Positions 36,501 to 44,467 of a stretch of 64,000 nt of DNA are shown one piece after another. A model generated the notes under the pieces. The model saw only the letters and a list, made by a program, of their open reading frames with translations. It was not told where the DNA came from and made no database searches. Every line of letters begins with the position of its first letter. Position 1 is the first letter of the stretch. The position numbers and the translations under genes are program-made. Origin of the DNA: Virgibacillus indicus. Lineage in GTDB: Bacteria; Bacillota; Bacilli; Bacillales; Amphibacillaceae. Where the stretch lies: NCBI RefSeq assembly GCF_002266285.1, contig NZ_NPMS01000001.1, positions 620,001 through 684,000 of the forward strand. Reading direction: 5' to 3'.

Positions 36501-37170
36501 TTTGTTTAATACTGTCAGTAAAGTTTTTAAACGTTAATTCTGCTTCATCATGCTTATCGATTTGATTGATAATCACATAAAAAGGAATTGATTTTTCCTG
36601 CAAAGCCTTTAAAAATTGCAGGTTAACCTCTGATTGTACGTGATTATAATCCATAACATAAAAAAGTACGTCAACTAAATGAAGTGATGCCTCTGTCATA
36701 AGCCGGTCAGCATCATCTGCCGCATCAATTCCAGGTGTATCCACTAACGAACATCCTTTTGGAATAATTGGCTCTGAGGTGCTTATCTCGAGTCTCTTAA
36801 TCGTATCTTTATCCATTGAATAATCCTTAATCATGTCTAAATCATAGGGTTCTTTGTATTCAACAGGATTGTCATGATAAAAAAATACACGTGCTGCACC
36901 TTCACCGGAACTGATCTTAACGATATTTGAACTTGTAGGAATCGGACTTTTTGGCAATATTTCTTTACCTGTAAGCGCATTGATCATCGATGATTTTCCA
37001 GCAGAAAAGTGACCAGCAAAACTGATCATCAATTCATTTTTATCCAGTTTTTCATATAGCTCTCTTATTTTTTTTGCATTTTTTTCATCACCATTATCAA
37101 GCATTAATTTATGAGAAGCTGCTAGTGACGATAAACTGATTGTTGACTGTATAATATCTAATCCAACCAC
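33529..37170 (-). CDS. dynA: Two-headed bacterial dynamin DynA
   Basis: 1213 aa, close to B. subtilis DynA (YpbR). Two complete dynamin GTPase modules are present: P-loop GHFSAGKSS at residues 53-61 with switch DTPGIDAADDADR and NQID, and P-loop GAFSAGKSS near residue 627 with DTPGADSVNARH. Each is followed by a long helical stalk. DynA tethers and fuses membranes and supports membrane repair and phage resistance in B. subtilis. The GTG start at 37170 follows AAAGGAA. Confidence 0.95.
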   Translation of the reverse strand: MVGLDIIQSTISLSSLAASHKLMLDNGDEKNAKKIRELYEKLDKNELMISFAGHFSAGKSSMINALTGKEILPKSPIPTSSNIVKISSGEGAARVFFYHDNPVEYKEPYDLDMIKDYSMDKDTIKRLEISTSEPIIPKGCSLVDTPGIDAADDADRLMTEASLHLVDVLFYVMDYNHVQSEVNLQFLKALQEKSIPFYVIINQIDKHDEAELTFKNFTDSIKQTFDQWKIKPEHIYYSSLMDPAAVHNQFGMIKEKLFSIMGGEKESFQNTEQSFMQIIKEHKRFLNRQYEEKLTEYGSLEAEEGNESSKIEVLETELMDLENMSSKFENEFQSELNNTLKNAYLMPSNLRERAADFLQSQQSDFKAGLFSSKKKTEEERNTRLLAFLTPLQENLETVLQWKLRDKFTRLLKDYNLSKPELQNQINELSVVYTGEDLIRLIKPGAKVTGDYVLNYTNDVSADIKNKFKKQARRLSMNIQHVITEENENQINLIREKLNQQNKHSDLMKERDTLKSILAEKSRQADELTYSPVPEESAWDLLQNAIEADRKPLTLGIEPVKIKKEKLKSKKEIKRHTNEKNITDPVSHVLESLNKTIRTIESFPGFEAIIDDLKGKHDRLKNRSHTIALFGAFSAGKSSFANALLGESVLPVSPNPTTAAVNRIAPVNGKYTHGTVVVTLKGHETLKKDLDLITKYFSKKTTDFEGLLKWIKENKIYQDDGLNKMYQAYLQAMITGYQENKDYIGSTRTIRLDEFACYVTDETKACYIESIDLYYDCSLTRQGITLVDTPGADSVNARHTNVAFDYIKHADAILYVTYYNHALSRADKDFLTQLGRVKESFELDKMFFIVNAADLAKDDKELQLVTEYVQEQLLQLGVRFPKLYPVSSKLSLANKREDQKLNKNMQLFEDHFYDFIHNELAALTVKSALWDIGRASKMMGQYIKSMNLDEEEKENYRIDLLNKRVIIEEKIDKLPVNMYEEQIKQKIEKQLFYVLERLSIRFHDLFKEAFNPTTITESGRRAQSQLLNCLGNLLDETGFDLHQELQAVSLRIESFIKSQGNEAYESLRKDAMKADESFIMKDFSFDEFETPSYTEAFRSIDTKQFEKVLATFKGTKAFFEKNEKEIMKDNLYSELKPLAKQYIEKNKSIMSDSYLEQWSILRNELKSSAIHSLETHVNNALKMISSSVDMAILKENYTVLEDILKTHKMEEASL

Positions 37171-37252
37171 GATGTTAATTCCTTTCTAAATTACGATTCT
37201 ACTGTTTAGTATACGCAATCTAATGCTTCTTTTCTACAAAATTATTAAATCC

Positions 37253-38167
37253 TTAAATATGCGGATATTTTTGGAAAGATGACTTTTTCTTTAACTCAAT
37301 ACCTCTAGAAAGCATATAAAAAGCAAATATAACAAGAATAAATGCCAGCAGCGGGTAAAATAAAATCCATTGATAATTGTAGATGAATGAACGCCACTGT
37401 CCTATAAGTCCCGCCCAGTCACTAGTCATAGATATATAAACCTCAGGTCCACCTAGTCTTAATATAGTTCCACCAAGGAAAATATTAAATATACCAAGCT
37501 GGCCAAGCAATGATAGAACCAGAATAATTTCTTTTACAAACATTACCATCAGTGTTTCTTTTAAATGAGGCATCACATGGTTCTTAGCGATACGAAACAC
37601 ACCTGCCCCAAGTGAATAGGAAGCGCTGATGTATAAATTTTTCCGGAGTTCCAACGTTTTACTGTAAACAGCACTATATACGCCGGGTACACCGATTAAC
37701 GTCATAAGAATAAATTGGATAATAATTAACTCTATCACAGATAAAGATGAGTTTACTGTAATTCCAATCATTACGAAATAAATAATTAAAAAAGCCGGTA
37801 TACTTCCAAGTAAACCAAAACCTCCTGTATGAGATTTTGGTTTGCCGCGAAGCCCGTTAATCATCCCGAGTAAGCCACCGATGAAGATACGGATAAAAGC
37901 AGTTAACATCCCGAAAAACACTGTATACTTTGCGCCATGAAGCAGCAGTGTTAAAATATCATAACCCCATTGATCTGTTCCAAACAGATGATCTTTTGAT
38001 GGCGGAAATGGTGCTGCTTTCATGCCAAAATCATCTTCACTATTATAATAATAGCCTGATGGCTCCATATAGTCTTTATCATACGGAGCAATCTGGGGAC
38101 CAAACAGGGATATGAATATTAAAAATGATACCAATACAATACCGATCCATAGTCTCCAATTAATCAT
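37253..38167 (-). CDS. Opp/Dpp-type ABC transporter permease, C-type subunit
   Basis: 304 aa from ATG 38167, preceded by GAAAGGA. An upstream in-frame GTG at 38209 lies far inside the previous gene. The N-terminal TM helix is followed by an extracytoplasmic loop (DKDYMEPSGYYYNSEDDF), HLFGTDQWGYDILTLLLHGAKYT typical of OppC, and the EAA-like coupling loop SYSLGAGVFRIAKNHVMPHL. No ATPase or binding-protein gene is adjacent, so the partner is encoded elsewhere. Confidence 0.83.
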   Translation of the reverse strand: MINWRLWIGIVLVSFLIFISLFGPQIAPYDKDYMEPSGYYYNSEDDFGMKAAPFPPSKDHLFGTDQWGYDILTLLLHGAKYTVFFGMLTAFIRIFIGGLLGMINGLRGKPKSHTGGFGLLGSIPAFLIIYFVMIGITVNSSLSVIELIIIQFILMTLIGVPGVYSAVYSKTLELRKNLYISASYSLGAGVFRIAKNHVMPHLKETLMVMFVKEIILVLSLLGQLGIFNIFLGGTILRLGGPEVYISMTSDWAGLIGQWRSFIYNYQWILFYPLLAFILVIFAFYMLSRGIELKKKSSFQKYPHI

Positions 38168-39020
38168 GAGAGAAAATCCTTTCCAAACACGCAATAAATA
38201 ACCTGACACCCCAGTATAAGAGTAAATACAGAACTATTAAAGATATTAATATATTTACAGTGAGATCAAATTGATAGGATACATTAAACAGGAATGCAGA
38301 CAATCCATTAATATTAAATAAATATTCCACAATAAATATATTGCTCATCATAATCGCAATCACTTTATGCAAGTCAGCTTTTAAATATGGCAGCACATTT
38401 CGTATCACGTGTTGAATAAATATGTATAATTTCTGTAATCCTTTAGCTTTTGCTGTTAAAATATAATCTTCAGAAAGAACATCATATGTACGCTCACCCA
38501 GTGTGCGGATTAGGTAAATAGCGGGCACAATACTTAATGTAATAAGCGGAAGCAGAATTGCGTGTTCCCCAACTCCTCTGGTGGCTATTCTGGCTATCCG
38601 CTCACCAGTTGCTTCGTAAATAAATACGACCCCCAGCTGCAGAATGAGAACCAATATAAAATCAGGAATCATCCCTAAAAAACCGATGATATCCTTTATC
38701 CACTCCTGTTTAGATTTACTATGCCATACAGCAATCAAAACACCGATGCAAACTGATATTATTGCAGCAGTAATTAAGTATAAAAAAGATGTTAGAAAAA
38801 AGCCCGGCACATCCTTTAGAAAACTCTGATTTCTATCTTTACCCTCAAGATAATAAAAAGAATCACCTGATATAATTCCTCCAAAATAATCCTTAACTAA
38901 TTTCCAAGCTGTATCAAAATGAAATGATAGATTACCAGAAGCAATATCCAAAGCCAGCGGAAAAGCAGCCAATAAGAAAATAAATACAATTACACCTGTT
39001 ACAGATAAATAAATCCTCAT
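38160..39020 (-). CDS. Opp/Dpp-type ABC transporter permease, B-type subunit
   Basis: 286 aa from ATG 39020, with GGTGA just upstream; a frame start at 39074 lacks a ribosome binding site. About six TM helices. The coupling loop is DYILTAKAKGLQKLYIFIQHVIRNVLP, typical of OppB-like permeases. It overlaps the C-type permease gene by 8 bp. Together they form only the channel half of a peptide/nickel-type importer. Confidence 0.83.
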   Translation of the reverse strand: MRIYLSVTGVIVFIFLLAAFPLALDIASGNLSFHFDTAWKLVKDYFGGIISGDSFYYLEGKDRNQSFLKDVPGFFLTSFLYLITAAIISVCIGVLIAVWHSKSKQEWIKDIIGFLGMIPDFILVLILQLGVVFIYEATGERIARIATRGVGEHAILLPLITLSIVPAIYLIRTLGERTYDVLSEDYILTAKAKGLQKLYIFIQHVIRNVLPYLKADLHKVIAIMMSNIFIVEYLFNINGLSAFLFNVSYQFDLTVNILISLIVLYLLLYWGVRLFIACLERIFSHD

Positions 39021-39154
39021 AAATTCACCAGTTTCATCACAAAAATTCTGTAAATAGTAATTAAAAATTACCACTAACTTAAATGTTCGTCAATCATCCA
39101 TATAATGAGTTCGTTCTCAGTAAGTGAAAACTTTCAGATATGTTGCAAAATAAA

Positions 39155-39174
39155 AAACCTCTTGCAAAGAGGCT
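39155..39174 (-). terminator. Terminator of the CBS protein gene
   Basis: Minus strand GCCTCTTTGCAAGAGG hairpin (CCTCTT 39158-39163 with AAGAGG 39167-39172) followed by six T, 12 bp past the stop. Confidence 0.85.
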
Positions 39175-39185
39175 TATATTTACCA

Positions 39186-39656
39186 CTATTCGTCTGTCTT
39201 TTTAATTAATTGATTCGTAATAAACTTAATAACATCTCCCCGGCTTAAAACACCAACGACCTGATTTGATTTATTAATTACTGGTAGCTTTTTAAAATGA
39301 TACCTGGAAAATATGGATAGCGCCTTCTCAATTTTATCATCCGGATCAACACTCATGATTCCTTTTCTTTTCATAATTTTACTAACAGGCTGATCTAATG
39401 AATGACCTAATTTATAAGCCAGACTTTCCCTTTCATTTACAAGGATTACAGTAAACATATCGTAAACTGTTCTGCCTTTTGGCTGAAGATAACGAATAAC
39501 GTCACCATCACTGATCATTCCCAGCAATTGGCTGTCTTCTCCCAAAACCGGGGCTCCGCCTACTTTGTTTGCCACCAGTTTTTCCAAAAGTTCCTTAAGC
39601 GTTGTATCTTTAGAAACGCTTATAACATCTTTGATCATAAAATCTTTAATTTTCAT
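39186..39656 (-). CDS. CBS-domain pair protein
   Basis: 156 aa made of two CBS motifs: residues about 5-60 (MIKDVISVSKDTTLKELLEKL, GMISDGDVIRY) and 90-150 (KIMKRKGIMSVDPDDKIEKAL, GVLSRGDVIKFI). CBS pairs bind adenine nucleotides and act as energy sensors. There is no attached catalytic domain, and its target is unknown. It lies 36 bp downstream of the flavin reductase gene. Confidence 0.85.
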   Translation of the reverse strand: MKIKDFMIKDVISVSKDTTLKELLEKLVANKVGGAPVLGEDSQLLGMISDGDVIRYLQPKGRTVYDMFTVILVNERESLAYKLGHSLDQPVSKIMKRKGIMSVDPDDKIEKALSIFSRYHFKKLPVINKSNQVVGVLSRGDVIKFITNQLIKKTDE

Positions 39657-39692
39657 GGTTGTCCCCCAGATAATGTGTCATCATATAAAACA

Positions 39693-40157
39693 TCATAAAG
39701 ATTTAAGTGAGCGGTATTTACCGCCAAAAAACAGTACAGGTTCAGCTTCATTTACAGCAATATCAGTTACTTCAGCTATAAAAATAATATGATCACCAGC
39801 TTCTGCTGTTTCCTTCACATTACATGATAATGTAACAATGGAATCTTCAATAACCGGTACTGTATCCTGCATTTTAAAAACAATTTCCCGGTTTTTCTTA
39901 ATCTGTTTAGCAAAAATCATCGATAATTCTTTCTGATCTTCAGCTAAAATACTTAATCCAAACTTCCCTGTTTTCTGCAACTTTGGGTACATACTGGCTT
40001 TTTCATCAATTGAAATTGCAATTAATTTAGGTTCCAAAGACACAGACATGAATGCATTAACAGTCATGCCTGATATATCTTCATTATATTCCGTTGTAAT
40101 AACAGTGATCCCGGTTGCAAATTTCCCCATCGCATCGCGAAAAAGTCGGCTATCCAT
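39693..40157 (-). CDS. Flavin reductase family protein
   Basis: 154 aa with the FMN-binding split-barrel of NAD(P)H:flavin oxidoreductases: FRDAMGKFATGITVITTEYN, GMTVNAFMSVSLEPKLIAISI and a C-terminal PVLFFGGKYRSL. Members supply reduced flavin to two-component monooxygenases. No monooxygenase partner is adjacent. Confidence 0.87.
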   Translation of the reverse strand: MDSRLFRDAMGKFATGITVITTEYNEDISGMTVNAFMSVSLEPKLIAISIDEKASMYPKLQKTGKFGLSILAEDQKELSMIFAKQIKKNREIVFKMQDTVPVIEDSIVTLSCNVKETAEAGDHIIFIAEVTDIAVNEAEPVLFFGGKYRSLKSL

Positions 40158-40473
40158 TTAAATATCCCCTCTTTTTGCTTACATATTCTGATTTTTAGAA
40201 TATCATTAATAAAGGAAAAATGTAATCAAGATGCATTTTAGTTTACATAATATTATTATTGTTAACTTATTTTCATTGCAGTTGATGTAAATTTGGTTCA
40301 ATCAAGTGGTAAAGCACTTTTTGTATTTTACAAGCATAATACTAGCGTAGTGTATTTTCAGAGCGGTGGCTCAATTACCAATTAAAGTTAGTATGCAATT
40401 TATAGATTTTGTGTCATTAATAATAAATCCTTTCGAGGGGATGAGTCTAGGGTACAATCGCAATCAAAGAAAA
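40158..40473. other. Intergenic region upstream of the flavin reductase and downstream of the acyl-CoA operon
   Basis: About 315 bp with no convincing gene. The first bases carry the ribosome binding site (AAGAGGGGATAT on the minus strand) and presumably the promoter of the flavin reductase gene. Nothing else is recognised. Confidence 0.5.
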
Positions 40474-40507
40474 AAGCTTTGGTATTTGAACTGATATACC
40501 AAAGCTT
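40474..40507 (-). terminator. Terminator at the end of the acyl-CoA catabolic operon
   Basis: A 12-bp perfect stem AAGCTTTGGTAT / ATACCAAAGCTT (40474-40485 with 40496-40507) followed by a T tract on the minus strand. Confidence 0.9.
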
Positions 40508-40519
40508 ATTCTAATAGTT

Positions 40520-42049
40520 TTAAACCGGATATACACCATGTTTTCTTTCAGTGAAATTCAGATTTTTTGTTTCATATATTGCGAAACGGCGAGTTAACTC
40601 TTCTCTTAATTTTTCAGGTTCAATTACTGCATCGATCACCATTTCAGATGCCAGACGATAAATATCTATGTTGTCTTTGTATTCATCCTGCTTTTCTTTT
40701 ATAAAAGCTGGTCTTTCTTCTTCTGGAAGCTCAGCAATTTTATTGGCGTATACCGCATTTACAGCGGCCTCTGGTCCCATTACCGCAATTTGTGCACTTG
40801 GCAATGCAATACAGCAATCCGGTTCAAATGCAGGACCTGCCATCGCGTATAATCCTGCACCATATGCTTTTCTGACGATAACAGAAATCTTTGGTACAGT
40901 AGCCTCACTCATGGTTGCCAGCATTTTTGCTCCATGGCGGATGATACCTGCACGTTCAACCTTAGTACCAATCATAAATCCAGGCACATCTACCAAAAAC
41001 AGCAATGGGATATTAAATGCGTCACATAATTGTACGAACTTCGCTGATTTATCTGCTGAATCATGGAAAAGCACGCCGCCCTTCATTTTTGGCTGGTTGG
41101 CAATAATTCCAACTGTTTTTCCATCGATTCTTGCAAGACCTGTAATCAATTCTTTAGCAAACCGCTTCTTGATTTCGCAAAAACTATCTTCATCAATAAT
41201 TTGTTTAATTAAATCATGCATATTAAATGGTGCATTTTGATTTTCGGGAATCAGATCAGTGATAGACTTCTCAAATGACTGTATATCTTTTGCTTCCATG
41301 CTTTTCGGATTCTCTCTGAAATTGGCCGGGAAATAGCTTAGATAATTTCGTGAATAGGAAATAGCTGCTTCTTCTGATTTAACCAGAACATCACCAACTC
41401 CGGAAACAGAGCAGTGCATTTTAGCCCCACCCATTTCCTCGAGGCTCACCTTTTCTCCAATTACCTTTTCGGCCATTCTTGGTGATCCTAAATACATGGA
41501 CGCATTTCCGTCAACCATAATAACAATATCACAAAATGCAGGAATATAAGCACCACCAGCTGCTGATGGACCAAACAGCAGACAGATCTGCGGAACACGA
41601 CCGGATAATTTAATCTGGTTATGGAAAATTCTTCCGGCACCACGTCGGCCTGGGAACATTTCAATTTGGTCAGTTATTCTTGCACCTGCTGAATCAACTA
41701 AGTATAAAATTGGAATTTCCAGTTTCATTGCTGTTTCCTGAATACGAAGGATTTTTTCAACAGTTCTTTTCCCCCAGGAACCAGCTTTAACTGTTGAATC
41801 ATTTGCCATCACACATACAGATTGTCCATTTATTTTTCCGATGCCTGTTACAACCCCATCAGATGGCAATGAGTCATCCATGCAGTTAGCAAAAAATGCG
41901 TCCTCAATGTCCATTCCTTCATCAAAAAGAAGTTCCAATCTCTCTCGGACAAACAGTTTTCCTTTTTCTTTATTTTTTTGATGATATTTTTCAAGTCCGC
42001 CTTTTTCAATGTTTGCAATTCTATTTTGTAAGTCTTCTACATATGACAT
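40520..42049 (-). CDS. yngE: Acyl-CoA carboxylase carboxyltransferase subunit (methylcrotonyl/propionyl-CoA type, YngE-like)
   Basis: 509 aa with the two carboxyltransferase half-domains of the biotin-dependent acyl-CoA carboxylase beta family. Visible motifs are GRRGAGRIFHNQIKLSGRVPQ, FGPSAAGGAYIPAFCD and FVQLCDAFNIPLLFLVDVPGF. It transfers carboxyl from biotin on the small carrier (42876-43088) to an acyl-CoA. Last gene of the operon. Substrate choice (methylcrotonyl versus propionyl-CoA) is not certain from sequence. Confidence 0.9.
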   Translation of the reverse strand: MSYVEDLQNRIANIEKGGLEKYHQKNKEKGKLFVRERLELLFDEGMDIEDAFFANCMDDSLPSDGVVTGIGKINGQSVCVMANDSTVKAGSWGKRTVEKILRIQETAMKLEIPILYLVDSAGARITDQIEMFPGRRGAGRIFHNQIKLSGRVPQICLLFGPSAAGGAYIPAFCDIVIMVDGNASMYLGSPRMAEKVIGEKVSLEEMGGAKMHCSVSGVGDVLVKSEEAAISYSRNYLSYFPANFRENPKSMEAKDIQSFEKSITDLIPENQNAPFNMHDLIKQIIDEDSFCEIKKRFAKELITGLARIDGKTVGIIANQPKMKGGVLFHDSADKSAKFVQLCDAFNIPLLFLVDVPGFMIGTKVERAGIIRHGAKMLATMSEATVPKISVIVRKAYGAGLYAMAGPAFEPDCCIALPSAQIAVMGPEAAVNAVYANKIAELPEEERPAFIKEKQDEYKDNIDIYRLASEMVIDAVIEPEKLREELTRRFAIYETKNLNFTERKHGVYPV

Positions 42050-42072
42050 AAAGTTACCTCCAGCTTCTGCTT

Positions 42073-42852
42073 CTATTTACCTGTGTAAACGGGCTTTCTT
42101 TTTTCTTTAAATGCCTGCAGTCCTTCCAGTCTGTCACTTGTTGGAATCGTTTCTTTATAGCATAAATGCTCGATAGCAAGTCCTGTAGCAATATCAGTCT
42201 GGATGCCTTTATTGATTGCTGTTTTAGCCTGCTGTAATGAAACCGGACCATTTCCTGTAATCATGATTGCCATTTTTAAAACTTCATCCATCAGGTTATT
42301 GGAATCTGCCAACTGTTCAACAAGTCCAATTCGGAAGGCATCCTCAGCATGAACCGGTTTTGCAGTATAGATCATTCTCTTTGCTTGCCCTAATCCGATT
42401 AAACGAGTTAAACGCTGTGTGCCTCCAGCCCCAGGAATAATAGCCAGTGATGTCTCTGTCAGACCCAGCTTCGCATGCTTGGCTGCGATTCGAATATCAC
42501 AGGCCAATGCAAGCTCGAGTCCGCCGCCAAACGCCACGCCATTTAGTGCAGCAATTACCGGCATGCGCATATTTTCGACTGCGGTAACAGTATCACCTAT
42601 ATAACGTACTGCTTTAATGACCTGTTTTTCAGACATTCCTTTTCTTTCCTTTAAATCCGCACCGGCACAAAAGGCTTTTTCACTATTGCCGGTTATAATC
42701 GTACAATAAACTGATGAATCCTGATCAACTTTTTTAATTATCTCATTCAGCTCAACAAGTAAATTATTGGACATCGCATTGGCTGCTCCCGGCCGGTTAA
42801 GTGAAATAATCGCTATATGCTCATCCATGATTTCAAGTTTTACCAGAGTCAT
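42073..42852 (-). CDS. yngF: Enoyl-CoA hydratase/isomerase family protein (YngF-like, methylglutaconyl-CoA hydratase candidate)
   Basis: 259 aa crotonase fold. The oxyanion hole lies in AFCAGADLKER and NGVAFGGGLELALACDIRIA. The catalytic Glu is in GLTETSLAIIPGAGGTQRL. In this operon it would hydrate the product of the acyl-CoA carboxylase. It is 23 bp upstream of yngE and 23 bp downstream of the biotin carrier gene. Confidence 0.9.
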   Translation of the reverse strand: MTLVKLEIMDEHIAIISLNRPGAANAMSNNLLVELNEIIKKVDQDSSVYCTIITGNSEKAFCAGADLKERKGMSEKQVIKAVRYIGDTVTAVENMRMPVIAALNGVAFGGGLELALACDIRIAAKHAKLGLTETSLAIIPGAGGTQRLTRLIGLGQAKRMIYTAKPVHAEDAFRIGLVEQLADSNNLMDEVLKMAIMITGNGPVSLQQAKTAINKGIQTDIATGLAIEHLCYKETIPTSDRLEGLQAFKEKRKPVYTGK

Positions 42853-42875
42853 AGTTTCCTCCTCTATCTAGTAAG

Positions 42876-43088
42876 TTATTCAATAATCGCAATAACGTCT
42901 CCTTCGTTAACAAAATCTCCTTCAGCCACTTTTATTTCTTTAACAGTTCCGTCATCCTCTGCTCCAATCGGAATCTCCATTTTCATTGATTCCAGAATAA
43001 CGATATCCTGGTCCTCTTCAACCACTTCACCTGGTTTCACTGTTATTTTCCATACACTTCCTGCCATCGTTGCTTTTACTTCCTGCAT
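42876..43088 (-). CDS. yngHB: Biotin carboxyl carrier protein, single-domain (YngHB-like)
   Basis: 70 aa, only the biotinyl domain. The biotinylation site is ILESMKMEIPIG with Lys at about residue 35. It carries carboxyl-biotin between the biotin carboxylase (next gene upstream) and the carboxyltransferase. B. subtilis has a similar small separate carrier beside yngHA. Confidence 0.93.
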   Translation of the reverse strand: MQEVKATMAGSVWKITVKPGEVVEEDQDIVILESMKMEIPIGAEDDGTVKEIKVAEGDFVNEGDVIAIIE

Positions 43089-43099
43089 TATAATTCCTC

Positions 43100-44455
43100 C
43101 TATTTTGTTTGAACTTGTGGTAAGTAATATTCCTGTACAAATGCTGTAGTTGTATTTCCATTTTGAAATTGTTCATTTTCCAAAATCGAAAGAAGCATTG
43201 GAATATTTGTCTTGATACCTTCTATTTTATAATCTTTCAGTGCTTTTTTTAATAAAGAAATTGCCGCTTCCCTGTTTATGCCCTTCACGATTAACTTTCC
43301 AATCATTGGATCATAGAACGGGGTAACATCATAATCACTCGTAACCGCCGTCTCATTACGAATAAATTCGCCTTCAGGGGCCTCGAAAATTGTAATATGC
43401 CCTGGTGAAGGGAAAAATGTAACAGGATCTTCAGCATATATCCGAACCTCAATTGCATGGCCATTGATATGCATTTCATCTTGAGTTATTCCTAATTGTT
43501 CACCATTTGCGATTTGAATTTGAGCTTCGACAATATCAAGTCCAGTGATCTCTTCCGTTACTGGATGCTCCACCTGGATTCTTGTGTTCATCTCAAGGAA
43601 ATAAAAGTTTTCGTCTTTATCGACTAAAAATTCAATTGTGCCAGCATTCGTATAGCCAAGTGCCCTTGCTGCATTTACAGCCGCTTCTCCCATTGCGTTT
43701 CGTGTTTTATCTGAAATAAAACTGGAAGGTGCTTCTTCAATTACCTTTTGATTCCGGCGCTGGATCGAGCATTCACGTTCGAAAAGATGAATTGCATTGC
43801 CATGGTTGTCTGCTAATAGTTGTATTTCAATATGCCTGGCATTCTCCACTTTCTTTTCCATAAACATGGAACCATCTCCGAAAAATGTTAAAGCACGCTT
43901 GGAATTGCTTTCAAAAGCTTTCGTCAATTCTTCATCTGACTGGACTACCTGCATTCCAATTCCTCCACCACCGGCAGAGGCCTTCAGCATGATTGGATAG
44001 CCAATCGATTCAGCACCCTCAATTGCTTCCTCAATTGTTGCAACTGCCCCTTCAGTACCTGGCACAACTGGTACACCAGCTTCCTGCATTGCTTTTCTTG
44101 CTTCTATTTTACTGCCCATTTTTCTCATTACTTCTGCTGTTGGCCCGATAAATATGAAGCCTTCTGATCGGCATTTTTCTGCAAATTGGTCACTTTCACT
44201 TAAAAAACCATATCCTGGGTGAATCGCATCGGCTTTGGCTTCCTTGGCAGCAGTGATTATTTTTTCTGTTTTTAAATAGCTCTCATTTACCCTCGGCGGC
44301 CCAATAAGATAACTCTCGTCTGCCATTGATACATAAGGAGCTTTCTGATCCGCTTCTGAATAGATTGCAACTGTTTGGATACCAAGCTTTTTACAGCTTC
44401 TAATAATCCGGGAGGCAATTTCTCCGCGATTTGCAATAAGTATTTTTTTAATCAT
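43100..44455 (-). CDS. yngHA: Biotin carboxylase subunit (YngHA/AccC-like)
   Basis: 451 aa ATP-grasp enzyme carboxylating biotin with bicarbonate. N-terminal KKILIANRGEIASRIIRSCK, glycine-rich ATP loop KASAGGGGIGMQVV, FLEMNTRIQVEHPVTEEITG containing the catalytic residues. The length matches AccC. A second copy besides the fatty-acid synthesis accC is expected elsewhere in the genome. It lies 11 bp before the carrier gene. Confidence 0.92.
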   Translation of the reverse strand: MIKKILIANRGEIASRIIRSCKKLGIQTVAIYSEADQKAPYVSMADESYLIGPPRVNESYLKTEKIITAAKEAKADAIHPGYGFLSESDQFAEKCRSEGFIFIGPTAEVMRKMGSKIEARKAMQEAGVPVVPGTEGAVATIEEAIEGAESIGYPIMLKASAGGGGIGMQVVQSDEELTKAFESNSKRALTFFGDGSMFMEKKVENARHIEIQLLADNHGNAIHLFERECSIQRRNQKVIEEAPSSFISDKTRNAMGEAAVNAARALGYTNAGTIEFLVDKDENFYFLEMNTRIQVEHPVTEEITGLDIVEAQIQIANGEQLGITQDEMHINGHAIEVRIYAEDPVTFFPSPGHITIFEAPEGEFIRNETAVTSDYDVTPFYDPMIGKLIVKGINREAAISLLKKALKDYKIEGIKTNIPMLLSILENEQFQNGNTTTAFVQEYYLPQVQTK

Positions 44456-44467
44456 AAACTCTCCCCT

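Noticed and set aside
40370..40500. Possible short GTG-started frame (VAQLPIKVS...)
   Set aside because: It runs into the operon terminator hairpin, has only a weak ribosome binding site and no recognisable content.
40668..41240. 190-codon open frame on the plus strand
   Set aside because: It lies wholly antisense to the carboxyltransferase gene, has no ribosome binding site and no family resemblance; long antisense frames are common opposite conserved genes.
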